A stretch of 38,082 bases of DNA from Candidatus Curtissbacteria bacterium (GCA_016198325.1 JACQIV010000002.1:1-38082); one strand, 5' to 3'; positions 1 to 7,781 are shown, counted from the first letter of the stretch. Notes: generated by a model from the sequence alone, not told the origin. Numbers and translations: made by a program.

Positions 1-931
1 CATAAGTTCCAATGTACTCAACATGTGCCGGGCCGTATCCCGCTTTAAACCTATGAAAACCAAACCATGGATTCTTTTCATTTGCGTCCGGTTCAAGTGC
101 CCCCCACATATCAAAAAATTTAAGCCCCATTCTTTTGCCCAGCCTAATTGCTTCCCAAGCAATTAAATTTGAAGCCATAACTTCTCTATTTTCCATCGAA
201 GACCCCCCATAAGGGTAATACAAAGTGTCCTTAAAATTCAGAAGCATCCATGCGACCAAGGGCTTTTTTCGGTATTTTGCAACAAGCACTCTTGCCAATC
301 CGGCGGGCATCAAAGTTTCCCAAACTTTCCGGTGGTAGGCTTCCGTATGTCCAAAGTACTTCTGCCTTCTGGTAGTTTCAAAATAAAGCTTTAAATAAAC
401 CTCGAAGTCCTCTTTTTTTGTTGATTCGTAAACTTCAACGCCCTTTTTTTGAGCAACTTTGATGTTGTACCGTGTTTTTTGTTGCATTGCCGAAAGAAGT
501 CCTTGTTCATCTTTTGTTAAATCGATAACAAAATTAAATTTGGTGAATAGAGATTTCTTAGCCGGCACCAACCCCAGTTCTCCAATACTGTCTTTAGTCT
601 TTAGTCTTTTGTCTTTTGTCTTTTCCACATTCGGTTCGATCTTAATAAACGCTGCTTTCTTTTCTTCCCCGACTTTCGATAAACTCTCAACCATCAACTT
701 ATTTAGCATCGGCCCTTTAGGAAAGTAACCAATAGTGCTTTTGAAAAAAGGAACAGGATGAAATGTCAGCTGGTAGGCAAGCACCATCCTTTTTCCGTCA
801 AAATGCCCAAGCCTAACCAAATCGACCCCCATTTTTTTCCGGAATTCGCCCCACTCCCAGGATTGAATCACATGCGAAACAAGCTTGTTATAATCAGTCT
901 TCTCTTTTTCTTTAACTTCCCTAACAATCAT
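1..931 (-). CDS. FemX/FemAB-family aminoacyltransferase, partial (3' end beyond window)
   Basis: The minus-strand frame opens at the ATG at 931-929 and runs off the window start, giving about 310 residues. It reads MIVREVKEKEKTDYNKLVS and later AMQQKTRYNIKVAQKKGVEVYES, then a block on a GGSSMENREVMASNLIAWEA pattern and FFDMWGALEPD. This is typical of the FemAB/FemX GNAT-like fold (peptidoglycan interpeptide-bridge aminoacyl transferases that use aminoacyl-tRNA). The likely role is cytoplasmic modification of the lipid II stem peptide; the substrate amino acid cannot be told. A -10-like TAAAAT (945-940) lies 8 nt before the start and no Shine-Dalgarno is seen, so the message is probably leaderless. 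A 35-nt array of heptamers lies inside the gene near codons 103-114. The family call is firm, the substrate is unknown. Confidence 0.85.
   Translation of the reverse strand, partial: MIVREVKEKEKTDYNKLVSHVIQSWEWGEFRKKMGVDLVRLGHFDGKRMVLAYQLTFHPVPFFKSTIGYFPKGPMLNKLMVESLSKVGEEKKAAFIKIEPNVEKTKDKRLKTKDSIGELGLVPAKKSLFTKFNFVIDLTKDEQGLLSAMQQKTRYNIKVAQKKGVEVYESTKKEDFEVYLKLYFETTRRQKYFGHTEAYHRKVWETLMPAGLARVLVAKYRKKPLVAWMLLNFKDTLYYPYGGSSMENREVMASNLIAWEAIRLGKRMGLKFFDMWGALEPDANEKNPWFGFHRFKAGYGPAHVEYIGTY
590..624 (-). repeat. Five tandem heptamers inside femX
   Basis: The plus strand shows GTCTTTA twice followed by GTCTTTT three times, head to tail without interruption. On the coding strand this encodes a Lys/Asp/Thr-rich stretch (KTKDKRLKTKD). 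Seven is not a multiple of three, so gain or loss of one unit would shift the reading frame. Confidence 0.9.
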
Positions 932-939
932 CAATTAGG

Positions 940-945
940 ATTTTA
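940..945 (-). promoter_or_regulatory. -10 box of femX, leaderless spacing
   Basis: TAAAAT on the minus strand ends 8 nt before the femX ATG. That spacing would put transcription start on or next to the start codon. No convincing -35 hexamer is seen. Just upstream are short direct repeats (two copies of ACCATCCC and two of TTGCCCA). Confidence 0.45.
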
Positions 946-1031
946 TCGTACTAACGCACCATCCCACCATCCCACTTGCCCAATTGCCCATTGATCTGAC
1001 CAGTTGTATTCTTAATTTAGACCACTGTTCC

Positions 1032-1550
1032 ATGGCAACAAATTTGCATAAGCTTACCCCCTTCGTAAAAAGACTTAAGTATTTTTTTGTTGTCGCCTCC
1101 CTAACAACAGCTTTTGCTCTTTGCTCAGTGTCCACCGTTATTGCCGGCTCCGGTCTTCTTTCATCAATAAGCGGCGTAACCTTTATCCAGGGAGCAACCC
1201 AGTTTTGGATTTCCGACACAACACCAACTTTTTCAGGCCTAACAACAGCAGGCGTTCCTGTTGATATTACAATTGGAGGGGTTAAAAACGGAGTAGTAGC
1301 AGATTCCTCCGGTGACTGGTCCTACACACACGCAACGGAACTTACGGGCGATAACGAAATAACTATTGCTACATCAGAATCTTCAATTACTTTCACACTT
1401 ACAATTGGAGCGTTGCCCGAAAATATTGCTTCATCTGCCGGCTCGGCTTTGGCTCCAGCAGGTTCGGTCAACCCAACACTCTTTATTCTCGGAGGGGGAC
1501 TTTCACTTCTTATTATCGGTGCTTTGGGTTGGAAGCGCTCCGCCGGCTAA
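1032..1550 (+). CDS. Small secreted/anchored protein with Ig-like domain and C-terminal membrane anchor
   Basis: I place the start at ATG 1032, which gives a 172-residue protein with a basic N-terminus and a hydrophobic signal segment (about residues 12-38, ending near STVIAGSG). An in-frame ATG at 984 would only add a 16-residue non-hydrophobic extension. The middle (about residues 58-125) reads TPTFSGLTTAGVPVDITIGG and then DSSGDWSYTHATEL, the look of a bacterial Ig-like surface domain. The C-terminus carries ALAPAGS, a hydrophobic helix (LFILGGGLSLLIIGALGW) and the tail KRSAG. That is a sorting-signal architecture (short motif, membrane helix, positive tail), but the motif is not canonical LPXTG. 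A sortase gene lies at 35083. The 3' end overlaps the convergent membrane-protein gene by 48 nt. Exact function is unknown. Confidence 0.7.
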   Translation: MATNLHKLTPFVKRLKYFFVVASLTTAFALCSVSTVIAGSGLLSSISGVTFIQGATQFWISDTTPTFSGLTTAGVPVDITIGGVKNGVVADSSGDWSYTHATELTGDNEITIATSESSITFTLTIGALPENIASSAGSALAPAGSVNPTLFILGGGLSLLIIGALGWKRSAG

Positions 1551-2183
1551 ACTATCCCTCGTCTTCATTTTCAAGTAGATAAAAGAAATTATTTCCAACA
1601 ATGCGAATAGTCCGATAAAAAGTGTCCACTTACTTATTCGCTGCAAGCCCGTATGGAAAACCAAAAGCCAAAGCACTAAATAAATTAACCTGTGAAGTCT
1701 TTTCCACCATTTCCCGAGACTTCTGACGCTCTTGTTATTTGAAGTCAAAAATAATAAGAAAAGCAGGGAAAGCGTCGACATTCCAAGAAGTTCGAAAAGG
1801 GGAGGGAATATTTGAAACTTTATATATCCTAAAATGATAGATAACAGTCGAACTAGGAGATAATGGGTAAGACCCAGTAAAAAAACAAGAATTCCCAGTC
1901 TTCTCCTAAATAAGGTAATTGTGCGGGTTATTGGAATTTCGATCCCGAACCTGCCTAAAATTCCAGGTATTACCACTATTCCCAGAAGTGTTATCGCCCC
2001 CTGGCCAAACTTTACCCCAAGAGAATAAAGGTAAGAAGAACCAGGCAGTATTCCTACAGTCGAAAGATATGCTACCGGCCAGAAACCCACAATTGCCAGA
2101 TAAACCAAATTAGAAAGGAACCTTATAAATTTTTCCTTTTTGGCAATTTTTAAATATATTTTTCTCTGCAGGTCTAAAAACAT
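1503..2183 (-). CDS. Ferric-reductase-like transmembrane protein, MsrQ/YedZ-like
   Basis: This 226-residue polytopic membrane protein has about six hydrophobic helices. His residues in GLTHYLL, KRLHRLIYL and VFHTGLQR match the spacing of the haem-ligating histidines of the ferric-reductase-like domain family, including MsrQ, the haem b partner of the periplasmic methionine sulfoxide reductase MsrP. No MsrP-like gene is visible nearby, so the electron acceptor is unknown. A TAGAAT -10-like box (2198-2193) lies 9 nt upstream of the ATG. AAGAGG directly abuts the start, which is too close to serve as a normal Shine-Dalgarno. The gene overlaps the convergent Ig-like gene at its 3' end. Confidence 0.7.
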   Translation of the reverse strand: MFLDLQRKIYLKIAKKEKFIRFLSNLVYLAIVGFWPVAYLSTVGILPGSSYLYSLGVKFGQGAITLLGIVVIPGILGRFGIEIPITRTITLFRRRLGILVFLLGLTHYLLVRLLSIILGYIKFQIFPPLFELLGMSTLSLLFLLFLTSNNKSVRSLGKWWKRLHRLIYLVLWLLVFHTGLQRISKWTLFIGLFALLEIISFIYLKMKTRDSLAGGALPTQSTDNKK

Positions 2184-2266
2184 CCTCTTACTATTCTAAC
2201 AACCTTTTTTGACTGCCGGGTTACATTATGCCATTGTTAAAAAGTAGGAAGGAGGTGATTATTTCA

Positions 2267-2479
2267 ATGAAAGCCCTTCATATGCTTACATTTTCCCTGG
2301 TTGTAATTGGTGCATTAAATTGGGGACTTGTCGGTCTTTTTCAGTTTAATTTAGTTGAAACTGTACTTGGATCTTTTTCCAACTTAGTAAGAGTCGTTTA
2401 TATTTTAGTGGGTGCCTCTGCCGTATATATCGCAGCAACCCATATGAACGACTGCAAGATCTGTGGAGCGAAAAAGTAA
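2267..2479 (+). CDS. DUF378 family small membrane protein
   Basis: The start is set at ATG 2267 because a near-perfect Shine-Dalgarno (AGGAAGGAGGTGAT, 2246-2259) lies 7 nt upstream. The longer frame from 2228 would put that SD inside the coding region. The 70-residue product, MKALHMLTFSLVVIGALNWG..., has two hydrophobic helices and the ALNWGLVGLF motif typical of DUF378 (YuzA-like). A short Cys-containing tail (NDCKICGAKK) follows. The function of the family is unknown. Its strong SD stands out in a region where most genes have none. Confidence 0.85.
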   Translation: MKALHMLTFSLVVIGALNWGLVGLFQFNLVETVLGSFSNLVRVVYILVGASAVYIAATHMNDCKICGAKK

Positions 2480-2518
2480 AGTAATTTCAAACCAAGCCAT
2501 TCCTATTGGCCTATAGCA

Positions 2519-2547
2519 TTGCCGAAGTAGCTTTAATTTGGTAAAAT
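2519..2547 (+). promoter_or_regulatory. Promoter of the M41-domain gene
   Basis: TTGCCG (2519-2524), a 17-nt spacer and TAAAAT (2542-2547). The ATG follows 7 nt later, so the predicted transcript starts at or just before the start codon (leaderless). Confidence 0.65.
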
Positions 2548-2554
2548 ACATCCC

Positions 2555-3160
2555 ATGCCAGAACGAATCGGAACTTTGGATTTTGTCGAAGTTCAAAAAC
2601 TGGAAATTGATTTAAGGCGTCAAAAACTGGCCGAACTGCGGTCGGAAAACAATCTGCCGTTTTGCCCGCTTCCGGAGGGCAACATGCATGTGATGCTTTT
2701 GGATAATAAATTCTACGGAAACCTGCTCGAAGCAATAGAAGAAGACGCCAAAGTCGAACAGACAGCCGAACACGAAATTGGGCATGCTCTGGTTGCAAAA
2801 GCCTTAGGTTGGGAAGTTCAAAGCATGACTGTGGTTGCAAGGGGTAATACGCTTGGGATGACAATAACTATGCCGACTAACCCGATGTCATTTGAAAACT
2901 GGCTGTATCAATCTGCAGCAATTTCACTTGGTGGTGGCATAGCTGCAGAAATGGCAAACCACAAGGCTCATGGATGCGGGTCGGATATGGCATACGCAAC
3001 AGCTCTTGCAAATCTTGCAGTTTCCCGCGGCTTTTCAACTAATACAGGCCAGTTCTTGTCAAAAGCAAAAAATTTGGCAAAATCGGCCCTTTCAGGATAC
3101 GGGGTTGGAATTATCCGAAGTTCGGCAAAAAATCTCTTCGCCGCAAAAACCGTTGCCTAA
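2555..3160 (+). CDS. Stand-alone FtsH-like (M41) zinc metallopeptidase domain protein
   Basis: This 201-residue protein contains the zinc-peptidase motif HEIGH (residues 73-77; two His ligands and the catalytic Glu). It is followed by LGWEVQSMTVVARG, by LGGGIAAEMA (cf. FtsH LGGRAAEE), and by GCGSDMAYAT (140-149), where Asp144 corresponds to the third zinc ligand of FtsH (family motif SNDxxxAT). No AAA+ ATPase domain and no membrane helix are present; FtsH normally has both ahead of the protease domain. The likely activity is ATP-independent peptidase or a partner of a separate ATPase; this is inferred. The start is supported by the promoter immediately upstream. Confidence 0.8.
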   Translation: MPERIGTLDFVEVQKLEIDLRRQKLAELRSENNLPFCPLPEGNMHVMLLDNKFYGNLLEAIEEDAKVEQTAEHEIGHALVAKALGWEVQSMTVVARGNTLGMTITMPTNPMSFENWLYQSAAISLGGGIAAEMANHKAHGCGSDMAYATALANLAVSRGFSTNTGQFLSKAKNLAKSALSGYGVGIIRSSAKNLFAAKTVA

Positions 3161-3168
3161 ATACTCAT

Positions 3169-3197
3169 TTGGCAAAAAACTTCTAACTCATTATAAT
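3169..3197 (+). promoter_or_regulatory. Promoter of the small gene at 3216
   Basis: TTGGCA (3169-3174), a 17-nt spacer and a perfect TATAAT (3192-3197). The ATG at 3216 leaves a predicted leader of only about 12 nt with no Shine-Dalgarno. Confidence 0.75.
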
Positions 3198-3215
3198 TCG
3201 AAATAATAAAAAATC

Positions 3216-3440
3216 ATGATTGAAAGAGTTCAACAAGAAACGTTACAACTTCCAATCGGTCAAGAAGTCACTGAAGGAATTCAGCGATATTATGAAAAGC
3301 ACGGAAAACAAGCCTTAATTGAAAACGAAAGGTGGCGCCAAAAGTCAAGAAGAGCAAATATAAACATTTGCCTACCGGGCAACTGTCCAAAACCAAACAA
3401 ATGGCCAAAGCCAAGACTTAATGTATTCGAAGCAGACTAA
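3216..3440 (+). CDS. Hypothetical protein, 74 aa
   Basis: I do not recognise this protein. It is hydrophilic and basic, with a predicted helical first half (MIERVQQETLQLPIGQ, then YYEKHGKQALIENERWRQK). The second half contains two Cys (NICLPGNCPKPNKWP) and many Pro. It has no signal peptide or membrane helix. A near-consensus promoter precedes it, which supports a real gene. It overlaps the stop of the convergent helicase gene by 4 nt. Confidence 0.6.
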   Translation: MIERVQQETLQLPIGQEVTEGIQRYYEKHGKQALIENERWRQKSRRANINICLPGNCPKPNKWPKPRLNVFEAD

Positions 3441-5260
3441 ACTGAGCTAATTAATTCTTCCGGTATATCCGTCACAAATCTCGAAACCATATTTGCGGAT
3501 AAACTGCCGAAGTAGAGCCGACGAGACGCATACGAAAGATAAAGTTTTTGCCGAGCCCTCGTCATCGCAACGTATGCCAGCCGTCTTTCCTCCTCAATCT
3601 GCTGCGGGTCAAGCATACTTCTTGCATGTGGAAACAGCCCCTCCTCCATCCCGATTACAAAAACGATATCAAACTCGAGTCCCTTGGCAGCATGGATTGT
3701 CATAAGCGTCACAAATTGCCCGGCCGCCTCAAAAGATTTATCCGGAGAAACTTTCCCTTCCATCAGCGCAACGTTCTCCAGAAAAGTCGAAAGGTTTTCA
3801 AATTCCGAGGCAACGGATTTCAGCTCTTTTACGTTTTCTACCCTCTGCAACCCCTGTTCGCTTCCATCATCAATCAAAAGCAAATACTGTGTCGCATTCA
3901 AAATATCATCAATTAACTCAATCGGCCTATGTACCTTCTCAATCTTCCCGATTTTCTTTACCAATTCTTTAAATTTCTCCAGCCTTCTTTTTCCAAGCTT
4001 TTCGATTCGCGCTGCAGAAACTCGGTCCTTTGGATTTTCAATTACCCTCAAGTAAGCCAAAATATCTTTTACCTCTTTTCTCTCATAAAACCGGATCCCC
4101 CCATAAATCCTGTATGGAATATTGGCGTGCAAAAGTGCCTCCTCAACCGTTCTAGACTGCGCATTAGTCCTGTATAAAACAGCAAAAGAAGAATAGGTAA
4201 GTCCCGAAGAAATCACCCTGTCGACAATAAAATTTGCCTCATCAATTTCATTACTCGCATTAAAGATAGAAACCTTTTCGCCCTCATCGTTTTCCGTCCA
4301 GAGCTTCAACACCGGATGCGAACTGTTCCTTGAAATTATCGAATTGGCAACATCCAATATGTTTTGGGTAGATCTGTAATTTTTCTCCAGGTTAAATACT
4401 TTGGCACTTGGGAAATCCTGCTCAAAGTTAAGGATATTACGAAAATCCGCGCCGCGAAATGAATAAATAGCCTGCGAAGCATCTCCAACCACCGTTAGGT
4501 TTCCATAGGCCGAAGCAAGCTGCTTGGTTAATTTGTACTGGGAAGTATTGACGTCCTGGTACTCGTCGACCAGCACATATCTATACTTCCCGCTGTATTT
4601 GGAAAGAATGTTTGGGTACATTTCAAAAAGCTTTACAGTCTGCATCAAAAGGTCGTCAAAATCACAGGCGTTCTGCGCGGCAAGTTCCTTTTGGTATTTT
4701 TCATAAACCTGTAAAACAGTTGATCCAAACGGCGTCTGGCTAATATTTGAATACGCAGATACCGTTACCAGTTCTCCTTTTGCAGAAGAAATTGCGTTCG
4801 CTATCGAGGTCGGTTTAAATCTCGTGCCTATATTTAAAAGTTTCATTATTCTTTTAATAAGTGTGAGCGAATCATCCGAATCAAAAATCAGATAACCGCT
4901 AGAAAGTCCCACAAACTTACCCTCGACCCTAAGCAATTTTGCGCAGAAAGAATGGTAAGTACCCACGAAAGGAAGCATGGCTGAGACTTCTGAAGAATGT
5001 TTTTCGCTCTTACCTAGACTCCCACCATCCAACCCTTCTATCAACCTACTAACCCGCTCCTTCATTTCATTTGCCGCCTTATTGGTAAAAGTCACCGCCA
5101 AAATATTTTCACCTTTTATTCCGTTCTCCATCAGGTAGGCAATTTTGTGCGTTAAAACCCTGGTTTTTCCGCTTCCTGCTCCCGCCAGAATTAAAATGGG
5201 GCCGTCTGTTTCTTCAACAGCTTTAGCCTGGTATGTATCAAGATTTGTTAAAATATTCAT
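3437..5260 (-). CDS. UvrD/PcrA/Rep-family superfamily 1 DNA helicase
   Basis: This 607-residue ATP-dependent 3'-5' helicase for DNA repair or replication has the family motifs in order: Q-motif region (LDTYQAKAV), Walker A GAGSGKT (27-33), motif Ia (VTFTNKAANEMKERV), motif II VDEYQDVN, motif III GDASQAIYSFRGAD, motif IV YRSTQNIL, motif V MTIHAAKGLEFD and motif VI LAYVAMTRARQKLYL. It is about 100 residues shorter than PcrA/UvrD. The shortening includes the 2B region after NPKDRVSAARI and the absent C-terminal tail. It could be called uvrD or pcrA; I leave the symbol open. It is divergent from thioredoxin, with a 108-nt intergenic region shared by both promoters. Confidence 0.95.
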   Translation of the reverse strand: MNILTNLDTYQAKAVEETDGPILILAGAGSGKTRVLTHKIAYLMENGIKGENILAVTFTNKAANEMKERVSRLIEGLDGGSLGKSEKHSSEVSAMLPFVGTYHSFCAKLLRVEGKFVGLSSGYLIFDSDDSLTLIKRIMKLLNIGTRFKPTSIANAISSAKGELVTVSAYSNISQTPFGSTVLQVYEKYQKELAAQNACDFDDLLMQTVKLFEMYPNILSKYSGKYRYVLVDEYQDVNTSQYKLTKQLASAYGNLTVVGDASQAIYSFRGADFRNILNFEQDFPSAKVFNLEKNYRSTQNILDVANSIISRNSSHPVLKLWTENDEGEKVSIFNASNEIDEANFIVDRVISSGLTYSSFAVLYRTNAQSRTVEEALLHANIPYRIYGGIRFYERKEVKDILAYLRVIENPKDRVSAARIEKLGKRRLEKFKELVKKIGKIEKVHRPIELIDDILNATQYLLLIDDGSEQGLQRVENVKELKSVASEFENLSTFLENVALMEGKVSPDKSFEAAGQFVTLMTIHAAKGLEFDIVFVIGMEEGLFPHARSMLDPQQIEEERRLAYVAMTRARQKLYLSYASRRLYFGSLSANMVSRFVTDIPEELISSV

Positions 5261-5329
5261 TTAGCAAAAGAAATCAGCCGTTTTCGGAATTTTATAGATT
5301 ATATATCAGCCAACCTTTGGATTAATCAC

Positions 5330-5358
5330 TCGAAATCGGGAAGAGTCCAAGATATAAT
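5330..5358 (+). promoter_or_regulatory. Promoter of thioredoxin-tpiA
   Basis: TCGAAA (5330-5335, 4 of 6 consensus), a 17-nt spacer and a perfect TATAAT (5353-5358). The ATG lies 10 nt after the -10 box and no SD is seen, so it is leaderless-type. Confidence 0.65.
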
Positions 5359-5368
5359 ACAAAAAGTC

Positions 5369-5632
5369 ATGCTTAAAATTATTGATTTTTGGGCCGTCTG
5401 GTGTGGCCCCTGCAAATTTATGGAGCCGATCATCGAGGAATTGGAAAAAGAACTTGCCGGAAAAGTTGAAATTGAAAAAATAAACGTCGACGAAAATCAG
5501 GAAATGACGGCAAAATACGGTGTCATGTCAATTCCCACCTATGTTTTCTTAAAAGATGGCAAAGAAGTTGATCGCATAATTGGTGCAACCCAAAAAGAGA
5601 ACTTCCAAAAGATTCTCCAGAAACATGAGTAA
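5369..5632 (+). CDS. trxA: Thioredoxin
   Basis: This compact 87-residue thioredoxin has the redox motif WCGPC at residues 11-15, preceded by IDFWAV. It also has the cis-proline region SIPTYVFLKDGKEVDRIIGA. It starts at the second strand of the fold and lacks the usual first beta strand and helix (typical length about 105). It acts as a cytosolic thiol-disulfide reductase, presumably with thioredoxin reductase encoded elsewhere. The stop overlaps the start of the triosephosphate isomerase gene by 8 nt, so translation is probably coupled. Confidence 0.92.
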   Translation: MLKIIDFWAVWCGPCKFMEPIIEELEKELAGKVEIEKINVDENQEMTAKYGVMSIPTYVFLKDGKEVDRIIGATQKENFQKILQKHE

Positions 5633-6287
5633 AAGCCCTTTTGTAGTTGCCAACCACAAGGCCAATAAAACCTGGGAGGAAGTCCGGTCTTGGCTCGTGG
5701 AAATTTCAAATGAAACTTCAGCTTTTCCGGGAACAATTGTTTTTTGCCCGTCCGCACCGTTTCTAGCATCAACATATTCTGAAATAAAAAAAATAAATTC
5801 AAGTTTACAGCTTAGTGCACAAGATATTTCCAAATTCGAACAAGGCGCATACACAGGCGAATTCGCAGCGACCCAAATTAAAGACTTTTGTACTTATTCA
5901 ATAATCGGCCATTCGGAAAGAAGAGCAAATTTCAATGAAAGCGAAAATACACTTTCCCAAAAAGTCAAAAATGCCAAAACGGCAGGAATAGAACCAATTT
6001 TTTGCGTCCAAAGTGTGGAAAACGAGATACCGACAGATGTAAAAATCGTTGCCTACGAGCCTGTTTTTGCGATTGGCACCGGAAATCCGGATACACCTGC
6101 AAACGTTAAAGACATCGCCAAAAAATTAAAAGAAAAGGGGGAATTCATGATTCTTTACGGCGGATCGGTAGATGCCCAAAACGTTAAATCATTTCTGGAA
6201 CCCACTTTAATTGATGGGGTTTTAATAGGGGCATCAAACAGCCTGGACCCCAAAAAATTTATCGCGATTGTTCAAAATGCCGCATAA
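5625..6287 (+). CDS. tpiA: Triosephosphate isomerase
   Basis: The start is set at ATG 5625 (MSKSPFVVANHKANKTWEE) rather than 5580, because the family's first strand and catalytic Asn10/Lys12 follow at once and the upstream extension lies inside thioredoxin. Catalytic landmarks are IGHSERR (electrophilic His and partner Glu), AYEPVFAIGTG (catalytic Glu and loop 6) and the phosphate-binding ILYGGSV. It interconverts dihydroxyacetone phosphate and glyceraldehyde-3-phosphate in glycolysis. At 220 residues it is about 30 shorter than typical enzymes, but all catalytic residues are present. It overlaps trxA by 8 nt and ends 3 nt before the LCP gene. Confidence 0.93.
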   Translation: MSKSPFVVANHKANKTWEEVRSWLVEISNETSAFPGTIVFCPSAPFLASTYSEIKKINSSLQLSAQDISKFEQGAYTGEFAATQIKDFCTYSIIGHSERRANFNESENTLSQKVKNAKTAGIEPIFCVQSVENEIPTDVKIVAYEPVFAIGTGNPDTPANVKDIAKKLKEKGEFMILYGGSVDAQNVKSFLEPTLIDGVLIGASNSLDPKKFIAIVQNAA

Positions 6288-6290
6288 TTT

Positions 6291-7484
6291 ATGCGAAGCC
6301 TATCTAGCGAAAAAGCAGAAAAAAAGAAAAAGCCAATCCTAAAAATTCTTGCCTTAAGTTCAATTCTCCTGGCGGCGACGATAGGTATTTTTATTTGGCT
6401 TGGAATAGGTAAAAAAGTTGTAGAAGCGCCTCAGTCTGTTGTCCAGTTAATCACAGACTCTGGCCTGAAATCAGAAGACGGCAGAACGAACATTCTCCTT
6501 TTGGGTATTGGCGGCGTCGGCCATGACGGTCCGGACTTAACAGATACAATAATCATCGCATCGGTAGATAAAGAAGGCAAAGACGTCGCGCTTATTTCCA
6601 TCCCGCGTGACCTCTGGATTCCAACCACGCAGGCAAAGGTCAACCATATTTATGCTTACGGACAGGAAAACGATGAACAAGGATTGGAAAACGCCAAAGA
6701 GCAAATTAGCGGGCTTCTTTCAATTCCACTTCACTACGCGTTTAGAATCGACTTTGGCGGTTTTACGAAAGCGGTTGATTTAGTTGGAGGACTGGATCTG
6801 GAAGTTGAAAATTCATTTTCCGATCCAAAATATCCCCTGGTTGGCAAAGAAGACGACCTTTGCGGTCTAAAGATAGAAACGGAAGAAAAAGACGGACAGA
6901 AACGGGAAGTTGTCAAAGATGCAACCGGTTCAGCGATTCCTCTTAACGAAATTACCGATGAAAATGACCCCTTCATTTGCCGGTACGAAACAATAACCTT
7001 CAGAAAGGGCAATTCCCGTATGGATGGTAAAACTGCCCTTAAATTCGTCAGAAGCCGTCATGGAACAAATGGTGAAGGTTCCGACTTTGCCAGGTCCGCC
7101 CGGCAGCAAAAAGTGCTGCTTTCTTTCCGCCAGCAGGTTCTTTCCACGGATACTCTTCTTAATCCCAAAAAGATTATTGAGCTTGCTAAAACATTCGGTG
7201 CATCAATAGATACCGACATCCAGGAAGACGAAATCCCGCTTTTTACTAAACTGGCAACTAAAGTCGATTCGACATCGGTGAGGCGGATAGTCCTGGATGC
7301 AAACCCTCAAACCGGAGCTTTAGAATTCGGATCTCCTGCAGATTACAATGGACAATCCGTGCTTGTGCCAAAAGAAGGGGACTGGCAAAAACTCTCAAAC
7401 TTCATAAAAGGTGAAATTTTTAAATATTCAGAAGGAAAATCGGATAGTTCCGAAAGTAAACCGCAGGAAGCTTTTATGAATTAG
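6291..7484 (+). CDS. LytR-CpsA-Psr (LCP) family protein
   Basis: This 397-residue protein has a cytoplasmic Lys-rich N-terminus, one signal-anchor helix (about residues 18-40: ILKILALSSILLAATIGIF) and an extracellular LCP domain. LCP hallmarks are NILLLGIGGVGHDGPDLTDT, ALISIPRDLWI, KVNHIYAYG, GGFTKAVDLVGGLDLEV and KFVRSRHG (pyrophosphate-binding Arg residues and an Asp). The family transfers polyprenyl-pyrophosphate-linked glycopolymers to the cell wall. A 50-residue segment after DDLCGLKIETEE is probably a lineage-specific loop. It follows tpiA by 3 nt and is probably co-transcribed with it. Confidence 0.92.
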   Translation: MRSLSSEKAEKKKKPILKILALSSILLAATIGIFIWLGIGKKVVEAPQSVVQLITDSGLKSEDGRTNILLLGIGGVGHDGPDLTDTIIIASVDKEGKDVALISIPRDLWIPTTQAKVNHIYAYGQENDEQGLENAKEQISGLLSIPLHYAFRIDFGGFTKAVDLVGGLDLEVENSFSDPKYPLVGKEDDLCGLKIETEEKDGQKREVVKDATGSAIPLNEITDENDPFICRYETITFRKGNSRMDGKTALKFVRSRHGTNGEGSDFARSARQQKVLLSFRQQVLSTDTLLNPKKIIELAKTFGASIDTDIQEDEIPLFTKLATKVDSTSVRRIVLDANPQTGALEFGSPADYNGQSVLVPKEGDWQKLSNFIKGEIFKYSEGKSDSSESKPQEAFMN

Positions 7485-7728
7485 AATCACGGAATGCAAG
7501 AAGCATTCTCATCATCGCAACCAGGAATAAAACTAATCCGGCAATAAAAATAATATAAGTAATCTGAATGGTGCCTGCATCCGGCAAAGCGCTATCGGTA
7601 GCCCCTCCACCCGTACCTGTTAAATCAACTACCGCTGAATCGGTCGCAAATTGGGCAAAGGCACTCGTAGCCATAGTCAAAAAACCAACGATGGAAGATG
7701 CTGCGGCAGCAATACGGGCAAGCGTCAT
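7474..7728 (-). CDS. Small surface protein with LPDAG-type C-terminal sorting-like signal
   Basis: This 84-residue protein has an N-terminal signal peptide (MTLARIAAAASSIVGFL..., likely cleavage after SAFA-Q) and a very short Thr/Gly/Asp-rich mature region of roughly 25 residues. LPDAGT follows, then a hydrophobic helix (ITYIIFIAGLVLFLVAM) and a charged tail (LLAFRDSNS). The order of motif, helix and tail is that of a sortase substrate, with LPDAG in place of LPXTG. The mature peptide is too short to hold a folded domain. It might be a pilin-like or surface-coat peptide; this is inference. The 3' end overlaps the LCP gene by 11 nt. Confidence 0.7.
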   Translation of the reverse strand: MTLARIAAAASSIVGFLTMATSAFAQFATDSAVVDLTGTGGGATDSALPDAGTIQITYIIFIAGLVLFLVAMMRMLLAFRDSNS

Positions 7729-7781
7729 TTATTTATAGGCTCAACCTCTACGTTACTGGGTTTTAACAGGCGTTGTCAACC

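Noticed and set aside
590-624. Heptamer array as a CRISPR
   Set aside because: Units are 7 nt with no spacers and lie within a coding frame.
935-1219. Minus-strand open frame over the Ig-like protein gene
   Set aside because: It lies opposite a gene with clear signal peptide and anchor, and shows no family features or start signals.
5580-5624. Upstream extension of triosephosphate isomerase
   Set aside because: It lies inside thioredoxin and lacks family residues; the overlap start at 5625 fits the first strand of the fold.
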